From WJMT01 sp964624145 (GTDB taxonomy: Bacteria > Acidobacteriota > Aminicenantia > Aminicenantales > Aminicenantaceae): 64,000 nucleotides of DNA. Positions within the stretch are counted from its first letter, which is position 1; every line of letters starts with the position of its first letter. Made by a program: the position numbers and the translations under genes. The stretch is from assembly GCA_964624145.1 (NCBI GenBank), contig CAZUXT010000015.1, positions 1-64,000 of the forward strand, in the 5' to 3' direction. This document shows, piece by piece, positions 7,758 through 16,804 of the stretch. The notes beneath the pieces were generated by a model. It ran no database searches, had not been told where the DNA came from, and saw only the letters and a list, made by a program, of their open reading frames with translations.

Positions 7758-10391
7758 TCACTCGTAGCGGAGCGAATCCACCGGGTTGGCTGTGGCAGCT
7801 TTGATGGTCTGAAAGCTGACGGTCAGCAAAGCAATCATCAGTGTCAGAGCTCCTGCCAGAACAAATATCCACAAGCCGATGTTGATGCGATATGCAAAAT
7901 TCTGCAGCCATTTGTTCATGAAATAATAAGCAACAGGCCAGGCGATGCAGTTGGCTATCAGAATCCATTTTGTAAACTGCCTGGAGAGTAAGAGTGCGAT
8001 TCCTCCCACCGATGCTCCGAGAACCTTGCGGATACCGATTTCCTTAGTCCGTGTTTCTGCCGCGAATGAAGCCAATCCCAACAGCCCCAGATAGGCTATG
8101 AATAATCCCAGGAAAGTAAAGATCCCGAATACATTCCCTATCTGCTCATCCTCCCGGTACTGACGGTTAAAGTCTGTATCCAGAAAAAAGTGCTCGAAAG
8201 GATGGCCCGGCCACAAAGATTTCCACTGAGACTTGACAAAATCCAGATTCTCATTCAAGTCAGTGATATTTATGGAGAGAGTGATGTACTTGAAAGTCGA
8301 TGGCAAAAATTCCATGACCAAAGGTTCTACTTCAGATTGAAGACCACGATAATGAAAATTCTTAGTCACACCGATGATCGGATTCACCCGTCCTCCATAC
8401 CCTGTTCTCACCCGCATTCCGAGCGCTTCCTTGGGATGGCTCCAGCCAAAGGCTTTAACTGCCTCCTCATTAATAAGAAAAGCTCCCATGAGGTCTGTCT
8501 TTATCTCTTTCTGAAAAGCTCGTCCAGCAACGATTTCGATTCCATAATCCAGGACAAAATCATCATCAAAATACATATGGAACATCGATTGATTTTTAGT
8601 GTCATCTTCCCCGACTAGACTAACAAAATAGTTAGACACTCCTCGCCCCGGAACATTGGAGGATACCGTGACTCCGGTGACAGAAGAATGCCTGGAAAAC
8701 ATGTCTTTCACCGATGCGAAATTTTCTTGGATGTCAATCCCCCCTCTGAGAGGGAGAATGAGTTTCTGCTCTTTTTTGAATCCCAAGTACTGGTTTTTCA
8801 TGAAGATGAACTGCTTGTACATTGTAATAGTCCCGATAATCAGCATGACTGAAATCGCAAACTGGACGACCACAAGAACCGTCCGCAACGCTAAACTGCG
8901 AGAGCCAGTCCGCTGAATTCCCTTGAGTGTCACAACCGGTCTGAAAGCTGAAAGCACAAGCGCGGGATACAGGCCTGAGGCTATCCCCACGAGGAATGCA
9001 CCGCCGATGAGGAAGAGCAGCACCCAAGGCATAAAAAGCGCATCAAAGTTCAGGGATATTCCTGCCAAATCTTTTAACAGGGGAACCGCAAACCTGGCAA
9101 TGATCATTGCCAGGCCTAACGACAGATACGCCACCAGCAGCGACTCTCCCAAAAACTGGCCGATGAGCTGAAGCTTTTGAGCGCCCACAACCTTGCGCAA
9201 GCCGACTTCTTTAGCTCTGTTCGCGACGCGTGCAGTGGAGAGATTCATGAAGTTCAGACAAGCAATGATGAGGATGAAAAGCCCCACAAAGGAAAAAATA
9301 GTGATATAAACAGGATTTCCCGGAGGCTCAATCTCATACTGGAGATGAGAGTGGAGGTGTATACTGGCTAGCGGCTGCAGGAAGTAATGATCAATCTCTC
9401 CCCAGCTCTTCAGCTGTTCTCCAATATATTTATAGTCAAGACGGCTGACTTGTTGGGAAAATTCCTGAACATTCACACCAGGCTTTAGCTTTAGATAGGT
9501 ATAAAACATGGTCGAATGCCAGTTGGACATCTCATTCCAGTCTTTGAGCGTCTCTAAAGAAGCGATCAGATCATACTTCAAATGCGTATTTTCCGGGCAA
9601 TCCTTCACTACTCCTGTTATCTCGTATTCCTGCTGATTGATCTCCAGAGTGTCTCCAAGGGGATTGGCATTGCCGAAATACTTAATCGCTATCCTCTGTG
9701 ACACCACCAGCGTATTCGGCCGGGTCAAGGCTCTCTGCTGATTTCCCTGGATAAACTGAAAAGTCAAAACATCAAACAGTTCCTGGTCCGCATACATGAA
9801 ACGGTCTTCATAAAAGAATGTGTCTTTCTTCCTAACCAACTGTGTGCCTGTAAAGGTAAATGCCCGGGCAACGTATTCCACCTGAGGATAATCGGATTTT
9901 AATGTTGGAGCCACTATGGGTGAAACTGGAACAAAAAAACGGTTTGCGGTTTGAGTGCGGCTTTCTAACACAATCCGATTTACCCTTTCGACATCCTTAT
10001 GATACTTGTCATAGCTTAATTCATTCCGGATATAGAGGAAGATGAGGAGGCAGCAGGCTATGCCGATAGCGAATCCGGCAATGTTGATAAAAGAATATCC
10101 CTTGTGCCTTTTGATGTTTCTAAACGCCACTTTCAGATAATTTTTAAACATGACAAACCTCCAATGGATGGATTCTTTTATAAACGTGGGGACGGCTTTG
10201 ATCACTTCCCATAAGAGCCATATTTTTGCCAGTGAAGCACCACGTTCCTGACATATTGACAAATAAATCTCTTCGATATCGCCTGCTCTTTCTTTATATG
10301 CTTCCTCATCGAGCACTAATTTAAAGACTATGCTGGCGAATCGCGGAGGAGACTTGCTATTCTTGGCTATTTTTTTTCTTTTGAATTCCAT
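7758..10391 (-). CDS. FtsX/MacB-type orphan permease P3 with prefix
   Basis: 877 residues from the chosen start. The frame is open to 10415, but the ATG at 10391 (MEFKRKK) has AAGGA 7 bases upstream. The reading frame overlaps the end of PadR-1 (stop at 10367) by 25 bases, so the two are translationally coupled. Prefix of about 80 residues, then two MacB/FtsX halves with loops KEVGLRKVVGA and KEIGIRKVLGA, and C-terminus ATANPVDSLRYE. No ATPase partner in the window. The PadR gene upstream suggests repression relieved by an unknown ligand. Substrate unknown. Confidence 0.9.
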   Translation of the reverse strand: MEFKRKKIAKNSKSPPRFASIVFKLVLDEEAYKERAGDIEEIYLSICQERGASLAKIWLLWEVIKAVPTFIKESIHWRFVMFKNYLKVAFRNIKRHKGYSFINIAGFAIGIACCLLIFLYIRNELSYDKYHKDVERVNRIVLESRTQTANRFFVPVSPIVAPTLKSDYPQVEYVARAFTFTGTQLVRKKDTFFYEDRFMYADQELFDVLTFQFIQGNQQRALTRPNTLVVSQRIAIKYFGNANPLGDTLEINQQEYEITGVVKDCPENTHLKYDLIASLETLKDWNEMSNWHSTMFYTYLKLKPGVNVQEFSQQVSRLDYKYIGEQLKSWGEIDHYFLQPLASIHLHSHLQYEIEPPGNPVYITIFSFVGLFILIIACLNFMNLSTARVANRAKEVGLRKVVGAQKLQLIGQFLGESLLVAYLSLGLAMIIARFAVPLLKDLAGISLNFDALFMPWVLLFLIGGAFLVGIASGLYPALVLSAFRPVVTLKGIQRTGSRSLALRTVLVVVQFAISVMLIIGTITMYKQFIFMKNQYLGFKKEQKLILPLRGGIDIQENFASVKDMFSRHSSVTGVTVSSNVPGRGVSNYFVSLVGEDDTKNQSMFHMYFDDDFVLDYGIEIVAGRAFQKEIKTDLMGAFLINEEAVKAFGWSHPKEALGMRVRTGYGGRVNPIIGVTKNFHYRGLQSEVEPLVMEFLPSTFKYITLSINITDLNENLDFVKSQWKSLWPGHPFEHFFLDTDFNRQYREDEQIGNVFGIFTFLGLFIAYLGLLGLASFAAETRTKEIGIRKVLGASVGGIALLLSRQFTKWILIANCIAWPVAYYFMNKWLQNFAYRINIGLWIFVLAGALTLMIALLTVSFQTIKAATANPVDSLRYE
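10149..10162 (-). promoter_or_regulatory. internal ribosome binding site and ATG in permease P3
   Basis: GGAGG (10158-10162), 6 bases, ATG (10149-10151), in frame as Met81 (MFKNYLKVAFRN). The local sequence GGAGGTTTGTCATG is the same as in P1 and P4. Confidence 0.45.
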
Positions 10392-10702
10392 AAGATTTCC
10401 TTGGCACCGACCCATATTTTCTGGCGGGATTCATGAGTTTTGATAAGTATTTGTCTTCCTTCTGATGTAACTTCATAGAAATATTTACTCTTGCCTCCTC
10501 GTTTTGATGAAGGCTCTCCCTTTGTTCTTTTTACCAACCCTCTTCTTTTCAGGTTTTCAAGAGGGGGATAAATAGAGGCGAAAGACCACTTTTCATTTGC
10601 ATCTTTAAGGATTTGTTCTCTGATACTTACACCATAAGCCTCATCCTCAAGCTTGAGGATGCTGAGCAGTATGATTTCTTCAGTACGTGATAAGAGTTTC
10701 AT
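10367..10702 (-). CDS. PadR-family transcriptional regulator (PadR-1)
   Basis: 111 residues, the normal length for short PadR repressors. The winged helix spans about 4-85: LSRTEEIILLSILKLEDEAYGV leads into helix 1, FASIYPPLENLKRRGLV is the recognition-helix region, and the wing contains GGKSKYFYEVT. The C-terminal helix ends ILWNSKEKK. It is the first gene of an operon with permease P3, which it overlaps. A palindrome over its promoter is the likely autorepression site. The effector is unknown. Confidence 0.9.
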   Translation of the reverse strand: MKLLSRTEEIILLSILKLEDEAYGVSIREQILKDANEKWSFASIYPPLENLKRRGLVKRTKGEPSSKRGGKSKYFYEVTSEGRQILIKTHESRQKIWVGAKEILWNSKEKK

Positions 10703-10715
10703 GTTTTCCTCATTA

Positions 10716-10742
10716 TATAAATATCAAAATACGATATTTATA
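10716..10742 (-). promoter_or_regulatory. palindromic operator of PadR-1
   Basis: TATAAATATC-N7-GATATTTATA, perfect 10-base arms, starting a few bases downstream of the CGTCT element and ending 13 bases before the PadR-1 ATG. Position and symmetry fit a repressor site for a dimeric winged-helix protein. Confidence 0.6.
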
Positions 10743-10747
10743 ATAAC

Positions 10748-10774
10748 AGACGTTCAAACAAACAGAAAGGTTGG
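10748..10774 (-). promoter_or_regulatory. ECF-type promoter of PadR-1/permease P3
   Basis: Minus strand CCAACC (10769-10774), 16 bases, CGTCT (10748-10752). Same element as before the other PadR genes. Confidence 0.6.
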
Positions 10775-10814
10775 AAAAATTATTGTTACTACAGTTAGAA
10801 GCAAATCAGCTTGT

Positions 10815-10838
10815 CTGGATAATTCATAAATTATCCAG
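10815..10838. repeat. perfect inverted repeat in the divergent PadR-1/PadR-2 region
   Basis: CTGGATAATT-CATA-AATTATCCAG, 10-base arms and a 4-base loop. It lies between the two divergent promoters, just downstream (on the minus strand) of the permease relic at 10850-10885. No T-tract follows, so a terminator is uncertain. Confidence 0.5.
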
Positions 10839-10849
10839 GCTCCTTTGAA

Positions 10850-10885
10850 TTATTCATACCTGAGCGAATCCACAGGGTTGGCTGT
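10850..10885 (-). pseudogene. relic: last codons of a lost permease gene
   Basis: The minus strand reads TANPVDSLRYE-stop, the invariant C-terminus of the permeases here, with closely matching DNA. No permease reading frame continues upstream; that DNA is now the promoter of PadR-2. A permease gene once ended here and all but its final 11 codons has been deleted. Confidence 0.8.
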
Positions 10886-10914
10886 GGTTTAAAGAGATCT
10901 GAATAAAAAAAATA

Positions 10915-10941
10915 GCAACCTTTTTAATCGAATTGACGTTT
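10915..10941 (+). promoter_or_regulatory. ECF-type promoter of PadR-2/permease P4
   Basis: GCAACC (10915-10920), 16 bases, CGTTT (10937-10941). One mismatch from the CGTCT consensus of the other sites. Confidence 0.55.
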
Positions 10942-10954
10942 TTATTATAAAGTC

Positions 10955-10971
10955 GTACGATATTATCGTAC
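10955..10971 (+). promoter_or_regulatory. palindromic operator of PadR-2
   Basis: Perfect 17-base palindrome GTACGATATTATCGTAC centred on one T, about 14 bases after the -10 element and 31 before the PadR-2 start codon. It differs in sequence from the other PadR operators. Confidence 0.6.
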
Positions 10972-11001
10972 TGAAAGTAAAATAAATTAAGGAGATGTGA
11001 A

Positions 11002-11319
11002 TTGAAATTTCTATCCATCAATGAACAGATTTTTCTCATAGCCATATGGTGGCTCAAAGATGAGGCTTATGGAGTCAAAATCAGAGAAAAAATCAAACAG
11101 ATGACAGGCAGGGCCTATACCTTCGGCACTCTGTACAACACCCTGGATAACCTGGCAAAAAAAGGGTATTTGACTTCCCGGCCGGTTCAAATCCTTAATC
11201 AGGCGGGAGGAAACAGAAGGGTCTACTACACGCTCACCAAAGCCGGCCTTGAATCTCTGAATGAAGCCCGGAAACTCCAGAAAGCCATCTGGAAAGATAT
11301 GGAAGAATTTGCTTTCTGA
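11002..11319 (+). CDS. PadR-family transcriptional regulator (PadR-2)
   Basis: 105 residues starting at a TTG with AAGGAG about 8 bases upstream; no ATG in frame gives a full winged helix. The fold runs from LSINEQIFLIAIWWLKDEAYGVKIREKI through FGTLYNTLDNLAKKGYL (recognition helix) to a wing GGNRRVYYTLT and a C-terminal helix. It sits 9 bases before permease P4, so it is the operon's local regulator, probably acting at the palindrome upstream of its own start. Confidence 0.9.
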   Translation: MKFLSINEQIFLIAIWWLKDEAYGVKIREKIKQMTGRAYTFGTLYNTLDNLAKKGYLTSRPVQILNQAGGNRRVYYTLTKAGLESLNEARKLQKAIWKDMEEFAF

Positions 11320-11328
11320 GAAAAGAAA

Positions 11329-13956
11329 ATGAACACATCTATAGGTCCTTCTCCTCCCCGGCCAGCGGTTTGGCTCGTCAAGCGTCTTGAACGGTACCAA
11401 ACAGACCATGCCATGGTGGAAGACATGCACGAAGTATTTACCATGATCTGCCGGGAGCAGAGCTATTTTAAAGCCTGTCTCTGGTATTGGGGCCAGTCTT
11501 TGGATGCAGTCATCAAAAACACAGTTTTTAATCTTAAATGGAGGTTTGTCATGTTTCGAAATTATTTGAAAATTACTTTTAGAAACCTACGGAGACAAAA
11601 ATCCCATTCGATGATCAATATTTTTGGATTATCAATTGGATTGGCCTGCACAATTTTAATTTTATTGTTTGTTAAAGATGAGCTTTCATATGACCGATTT
11701 CATGAGAATCTCCATTCCATATACCGTCCATTGATCCGCTTTCACAATCCGGATGGGAGTGTGAGATGGCAGGGAGGGGCCGTGCATGTTCCGCACGGGC
11801 CGGCTCTAAAAGAGTATTTTCCTGAGGTCAAGCGATATGTCAGAGTTTTTCCTCAGGAATTCATTGTGAAAATTGGAGATCTTATCGAGGAACAGGAGAT
11901 CACAATGGTCGATGCGGAGTTTTTTGAGATGTTTTCCTTTCCTCTTGTCCAAGGACACCCAGCTTCGGTCTTATCTGATTATTCATCCATTGTGCTCTCT
12001 AAATCCTTTGCAAGGAAGTATTTTGGCAGTACGGATCCGGTTGGAAAGACTATGACTTTGATATCAGGCGATCATAGGAACGACTTTGTGGTATCCGGAG
12101 TGGCGGAAAATCCTCTTTCCAATTCTTCAGTGACCTTCAATCTGTTGATAAATTTTGAGAGTTTCAGACTGTTTGGAGGCGCGGACAGACTGACAGATTG
12201 GTATAGTCTAAAAATGTCATGGAAGACCTATATCCAACTCTTTGACGGGAAAACGGCAGAGGCTATTGAGGAAAGATATCCTGAATTTGCCAAGAAATAT
12301 TATGCGGCTAACTTTGACCGCGAGATCTACAAGCAGTTTGAAAATTCCCCGGAAAACATCAATCCCATATCTTTCGGCTTGCAGCGGATGAGAGATATTC
12401 ATTTTGATCCGGGTGCTACAGAAAACGTGAGCCTGCTCCCGGTCACTATTTTGGGAGGGATTGCGTTCATCATCCTTTTTATTGCAGGGATCAATTTTGT
12501 CACGCTGTCTATCGGAAATGCCTCAAAACGATTTACCGAACTCGGGATTCGCAAGGTCGTGGGTGCTGAACGCCGGCAGCTTATGCTGCAGTATTGGAGT
12601 GAATCAGTGGTTTTGACCGGATTGTCTTTTGTCATAGGTGTTGGACTGGCCTGCATGTTTCTTCCCGCATTCAACCGTGTGACCATGAAATCTCTGCATA
12701 CAGGTGTTGTTTTTACGCCCCTTAATGTGGGTGTTCTTATCTTACTCACTTTGATCCTCGGACTGAGTGTGGGCAGCTACCCGGCAGTGGTTCTTTCGCG
12801 GTTTCATCCTGTGGATATTTTCAGGGGAAAAATGAAAATCAGCGGAAAGAATATTTTTACACGAGTTCTGGTGATTTTGCAGTTTGCATTGTCTGTTTTC
12901 TTCATCATTTCGACTATAATACTGGGGCAGCAGATAAATTTCATGGTCAATAAAGACCTTGGATTCAATAAAAATAATATAATCATCGTTAATAATATTG
13001 ATGGAAAAATATATGACCGATTGAAAAACCGCCTATCCAACATCTCCGGGATCAAAGGGATTACAGGCGCTCTTGCTTCTTTAGATGGGAAAGATAATTA
13101 TTTCTATGAATTTACTTATCGGGATAAGGAACATGAATCTGTGTGGTTTAATCGTATTGATGAGGATTATTTCAAAACTCTTGAGATCGATCTTCTCCAG
13201 GGAAGAAATTTTTCCCAGGAGATGCAAACCGATCCTCTTTCTGTGGTTGTGAATGAAACCTTGATAAAAAGATTTGAAATAACGGATCCGATCGGGCAAA
13301 GAATTGAACTAAGTGGCAACTTTTTTCCAATCATCGGGATTGTTCATGATTATCACGTAGATAGAAAAGAAATGGAGATCAGGCCCGCTGTTCATATGTT
13401 CAGTTCCGACCATAGGCATTTCACTCGCATGATGATCCGTGTGTCCTCTTCTGAAATATCGGGAATTCTTGCGGAGATACAATTGGCATGGAAAGAATTA
13501 CAGATAGACAAACCGTTTTCCTATTCTTTCCTGGATGAGGTAATTGGTGCACAGTATCTCAAAGAAAAGAGATGGAATAGAATCGTGGGATATTCATCTG
13601 TTTTAGCGGTTGTGGTTGCGTGTCTGGGAGTTTTCGGTCTTACCTCTATCACCATAAGCCGGAGAACTAAGGAAATCGGAATTCGTAAGGTTCACGGCGC
13701 GTCTGATTTCAGTGTATTAATGCTTCTTTCTCGTGAGTCAGTGGCTTGGGTGTTGATGGCCAATCTGATCGCTTGGCCTGTGGCAGCATATTCCATGCAT
13801 AAGTGGCTGCAGAGCTTCGCTTATAAGATCCGTCTTTCGCCGATTATATTTCTGACGGCAGCTTTATTCATGCTTTTAGTGGTGCTGTTGACAACATGGA
13901 TTCAGACCATCAAAGTTGCCCGTGCCAATCCAGTGGATTCGCTGCGGTATGAATAG
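11329..13956 (+). CDS. FtsX/MacB-type orphan permease P4 with prefix
   Basis: 875 residues: prefix 1-74, two MacB/FtsX halves with loops TELGIRKVVGA and KEIGIRKVHGA, C-terminus ARANPVDSLRYE. It follows PadR-2 by 9 bases in one transcription unit. The serine hydrolase at 14010 starts 53 bases later and may be cotranscribed. It is the most divergent of the prefixed permeases in its second half (VHGAS in place of VLGAS, TTWIQTIKVARANP at the end). No ATPase seen, substrate unknown. Confidence 0.9.
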   Translation: MNTSIGPSPPRPAVWLVKRLERYQTDHAMVEDMHEVFTMICREQSYFKACLWYWGQSLDAVIKNTVFNLKWRFVMFRNYLKITFRNLRRQKSHSMINIFGLSIGLACTILILLFVKDELSYDRFHENLHSIYRPLIRFHNPDGSVRWQGGAVHVPHGPALKEYFPEVKRYVRVFPQEFIVKIGDLIEEQEITMVDAEFFEMFSFPLVQGHPASVLSDYSSIVLSKSFARKYFGSTDPVGKTMTLISGDHRNDFVVSGVAENPLSNSSVTFNLLINFESFRLFGGADRLTDWYSLKMSWKTYIQLFDGKTAEAIEERYPEFAKKYYAANFDREIYKQFENSPENINPISFGLQRMRDIHFDPGATENVSLLPVTILGGIAFIILFIAGINFVTLSIGNASKRFTELGIRKVVGAERRQLMLQYWSESVVLTGLSFVIGVGLACMFLPAFNRVTMKSLHTGVVFTPLNVGVLILLTLILGLSVGSYPAVVLSRFHPVDIFRGKMKISGKNIFTRVLVILQFALSVFFIISTIILGQQINFMVNKDLGFNKNNIIIVNNIDGKIYDRLKNRLSNISGIKGITGALASLDGKDNYFYEFTYRDKEHESVWFNRIDEDYFKTLEIDLLQGRNFSQEMQTDPLSVVVNETLIKRFEITDPIGQRIELSGNFFPIIGIVHDYHVDRKEMEIRPAVHMFSSDHRHFTRMMIRVSSSEISGILAEIQLAWKELQIDKPFSYSFLDEVIGAQYLKEKRWNRIVGYSSVLAVVVACLGVFGLTSITISRRTKEIGIRKVHGASDFSVLMLLSRESVAWVLMANLIAWPVAAYSMHKWLQSFAYKIRLSPIIFLTAALFMLLVVLLTTWIQTIKVARANPVDSLRYE
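11540..11553 (+). promoter_or_regulatory. internal ribosome binding site and ATG in permease P4
   Basis: GGAGG (11540-11544), 6 bases, ATG (11551-11553), in frame as Met75 (MFRNYLKITFRN). Confidence 0.45.
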
Positions 13957-14009
13957 CTACTAGTGAGTAAAGATCAAAATATAGGAGAATTTAGAAGGAG
14001 GTTATATCC

Positions 14010-15797
14010 ATGAAAAGATTATTCAATATCTTCATTTTGTTTTTCTTTTCTCTCATCGTGCTTCATTTGCCTCTCACTGCTTTTGAGGAAACCAAGGCAG
14101 ATCCTCTAGAGGATTTCGATTTGTTTGTAACTGAGGTGATGAGAGACTGGAATGTTCCAGGGTTAGCCATTTCCATCGTCAAAGATGGGAAGCTGCTGTA
14201 TGCCAAAGGGTTTGGTTTTCGGGATGTCGATAGGGGCCTGGAGGTAACGCCAGACACCTTGTTTGCCATCGGTTCCTGTACCAAGGCCTTCACGGCCACA
14301 GCCATGGGCATTCTTGTCGATGAAGGAAAGCTCGATTGGGATAAACCAGTGAGAGAGTACCTCCCAACATTCAAGCTTGAAGATCCCTTCGCGACTGACC
14401 GTATGACTCCCCGCGATCTGGTCTGCCATCGTTCGGGTTTGCCCCGTCATGATTCGGTGTGGTGGCACTCTTCGGCTTCACGCAAAGAACTCTTCGACCG
14501 GCTCCAGTATCTCAAACCCAGCAAGGATTTCCGAACGGTTTTTCAATACCAGAACCTTATGTTCGTGACAGCCGGTTATCTGGTCGGACAGATTGCAGGC
14601 GTTTCCTGGGAGGATTTTGTCCAGAAACACATTTTAGATCCTCTCAACATGACAAAAAGCAATTTTTCCGTGGAGATCTCAAAAAAGGCCTCTGACTTTG
14701 CACGTCCCTACATGAAAAGGAAAGAAAAGGTCGTAGAAATTCCTTTCCTTAATGTTGACTCCATAGGTCCTGCAGGCTCGATAAATTCCAGTGTCAGGGA
14801 AATGGCCAACTGGATTCTGCTCAACTTGAACAAAGGGAAGTTTGGCGATAAACAAATTGTTTCCGAAAACAGCCTCCGCGAGGTGCAGTCTCCCCAGATG
14901 ATTGCCTCGAAATCCATCTCGGATGAGGAACTGTTTTATTGGATGTATGGGATGGGATGGGAGATTACGTCGTACAGAGGTCATTTGTATCTATCCCACG
15001 GCGGAGGCATCGCCGGATTCTCTGGCAGTGTATCCTTGATGCCAAAGGATCAAATCGGAATCTGCGTCCTGACCAACTTCAGAGCGGATCCTGTTCGCGA
15101 GATTGTGTCATTTAATGCTTATGACCGTCTCCTCGGTCTTAATGAGGTCCCCTGGAATAAGCGTAATCTGGATCAGAGAAAAAAAGCCCAGGAAAAAGCA
15201 AAACAAACAAAAAAAGACTTAGACCGAAAACAAAACACCCAGCCCTCCCATCCGCTTGACGAATACGCAGGAGAATACAGCCACCCAGGTTACGGCCTCT
15301 TTTTGATTACCGAGGAAGACGGACAGCTAAAGGCCGTGCACAATTCCATCGAGTATGTATTAAGCCACTACCATTACGAAATTTTTGAGGGGAAGAATGA
15401 GAAGTGGGGCATTACGCGGAAGATAGCCTTTTTCTCAGATAAAAAGGGGAATATTTCGAAGATTGCTGTTCAGTTTGAGCCGGCAGTAGATGATATCGTT
15501 TTTATACGCAGGCCGTCCGAGAAGATGAGGGATAAGGAGTTTCTGAAGAAATTTGTCGGTGAGTATGTATTCGAGTCTCAAAATGTTCTCATTATCGCTT
15601 TAAGAGAAGATAAAACGTTGACTCTGAATGTTCCGGGAAAGCCAGCCTATGAACTGGTCCCTTACAGAGGGATAGAATTTATCTTGAAGGATTGGAAGCG
15701 TTACAGCATCGAGTTCGTTCTGGATGAATCCGGGAAAGTGATCGCGCTAAAAAGCAAACAGCCCAACGGCATTTTTACGGCGAAGAAGAAAAGATAA
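14010..15797 (+). CDS. secreted beta-lactamase-fold serine hydrolase
   Basis: 595 residues with a signal peptide (about 1-24). The class C beta-lactamase/esterase domain spans about 35-375: nucleophile motif S89-C-T-K92, tyrosine motif Y180-Q-N182, and HGG in LSHGGGIAGFSG at about 330. A lysine-rich linker at about 390-410 joins a C-terminal beta-rich domain of the kind seen after such hydrolases (DUF3471-like). The substrate could be a D-amino peptide, an ester or a beta-lactam; sequence does not decide. Ribosome site AAGGAGG fits the start. It lies 53 bases downstream of P4. Confidence 0.88.
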   Translation: MKRLFNIFILFFFSLIVLHLPLTAFEETKADPLEDFDLFVTEVMRDWNVPGLAISIVKDGKLLYAKGFGFRDVDRGLEVTPDTLFAIGSCTKAFTATAMGILVDEGKLDWDKPVREYLPTFKLEDPFATDRMTPRDLVCHRSGLPRHDSVWWHSSASRKELFDRLQYLKPSKDFRTVFQYQNLMFVTAGYLVGQIAGVSWEDFVQKHILDPLNMTKSNFSVEISKKASDFARPYMKRKEKVVEIPFLNVDSIGPAGSINSSVREMANWILLNLNKGKFGDKQIVSENSLREVQSPQMIASKSISDEELFYWMYGMGWEITSYRGHLYLSHGGGIAGFSGSVSLMPKDQIGICVLTNFRADPVREIVSFNAYDRLLGLNEVPWNKRNLDQRKKAQEKAKQTKKDLDRKQNTQPSHPLDEYAGEYSHPGYGLFLITEEDGQLKAVHNSIEYVLSHYHYEIFEGKNEKWGITRKIAFFSDKKGNISKIAVQFEPAVDDIVFIRRPSEKMRDKEFLKKFVGEYVFESQNVLIIALREDKTLTLNVPGKPAYELVPYRGIEFILKDWKRYSIEFVLDESGKVIALKSKQPNGIFTAKKKR

Positions 15798-15821
15798 AAG
15801 CTCTTTAAAGTGAGGGAGTTT

Positions 15822-15899
15822 ATGCATTTTTTCAGATTTAGAAGTTATCTAAAAATCGTTTTAATAAATATCAAAACCAATTTTAAGGAGGAGTTATGA
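15822..15899 (+). pseudogene. possible permease N-terminal stub or leader peptide
   Basis: A 25-codon frame with a plausible ribosome site (GAGGGAG) encodes MHFFRFRSYLKIVLINIKTNF then KEEL. The middle resembles the conserved permease start (F-x-N-Y-L-K-I-x-L-R-N-I-K). Its stop overlaps the next ATG as ATGA, so if translated it would couple to the following gene. It could be a relic of a seventh permease or a chance short frame. Confidence 0.35.
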
Positions 15900-16804
15900 A
15901 AAAGAATTTAATTCTAGTATCAATTTTTTCTCTATTCCCTATATTCGTTTATTCACAGTCATCGGTAAATGCTGGGGATATTATTGAAAAAATCAATAAT
16001 GGTGTGGAAGTTCACTATGAGAATATCACCATAACAGGCAAACTTGATTTTTCTGCGATTGAAGATGTGATGGAGGATAAAGGCAAGCCATGGTCGGGTT
16101 TTCCTAAACTTTATATTTGTCATGTAAGAATTCCAGTAAAATTCTATAATTGTCTATTTAAGGATGATGTTGTGGGTCATATTCATAATGGTAAAGAGGA
16201 AATGTATAAGACTGTTTTTTATGATGAAGTCGTATTTGACAGCTGCCAATTTAACGGTGAATTTTCATTTCGTCATTCCGATTTTAAAAAGAGAGTCAGC
16301 TTTAAAAATACGGTATTTGATGACTCTGCTGTTTTCAGACATGTAAGTTTTGATGACTCTGCTGTTTTTACGGGATCTTCCTTTAATGATGATATGGATT
16401 TCAGACACACAGATTTTAATGGCGATGCTTATTTCGAAGAATCACTATTTGAACATGATGCAGACTTCAGACATACTAACTTTTGTGGAAAAATTGAATT
16501 TGATAAAGCCATATTCAATAGAACTGCAGATTTTGGACACACAGATTTTCCCAAACGTCCGGATTTTTCAGATGTGAATTTTTTTGGGCGTGCTGATTTC
16601 AAGCATGCAAATTTTAAAAATGGAGTTGATTTCAATAAAGCAGTTTTTAACAGTCTGGCTGATTTTGGTTATACACATTTTGAGGAACCGGTTAATCTTG
16701 ATAAGGTGGAATTTAACGATGATCTTGATTTTTGTCATTCAACTCTCGGCAGCAGCTCAATAATAAAATATTTGTTTAAAAAGAAAAAAAGGACCACACC
16801 GTAA
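15896..16804 (+). CDS. secreted pentapeptide-repeat-like protein
   Basis: 302 residues with a signal peptide (MKKNLILVSIFSLFPIFVYSQ). From about residue 85 it is built of repeats with Phe every five residues (D/N-F-x-x-x, e.g. DFRHTDFNGDAYFEES), the spacing of a pentapeptide right-handed beta-helix, but with Phe as the inward residue and many Asp/His. A nearly exact internal duplication encodes FDDSAVF twice in a row. Pentapeptide helices often mimic DNA or form scaffolds. A periplasmic copy with a signal peptide suggests a structural or binding role instead; that is inference. Confidence 0.75.
   Translation: MKKNLILVSIFSLFPIFVYSQSSVNAGDIIEKINNGVEVHYENITITGKLDFSAIEDVMEDKGKPWSGFPKLYICHVRIPVKFYNCLFKDDVVGHIHNGKEEMYKTVFYDEVVFDSCQFNGEFSFRHSDFKKRVSFKNTVFDDSAVFRHVSFDDSAVFTGSSFNDDMDFRHTDFNGDAYFEESLFEHDADFRHTNFCGKIEFDKAIFNRTADFGHTDFPKRPDFSDVNFFGRADFKHANFKNGVDFNKAVFNSLADFGYTHFEEPVNLDKVEFNDDLDFCHSTLGSSSIIKYLFKKKKRTTP

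Noticed and set aside
10854..11057. 67-codon minus-strand frame across the PadR-1/PadR-2 intergenic region
   Set aside because: It reads the permease relic in a wrong frame and the antisense of PadR-2; it is not a gene.
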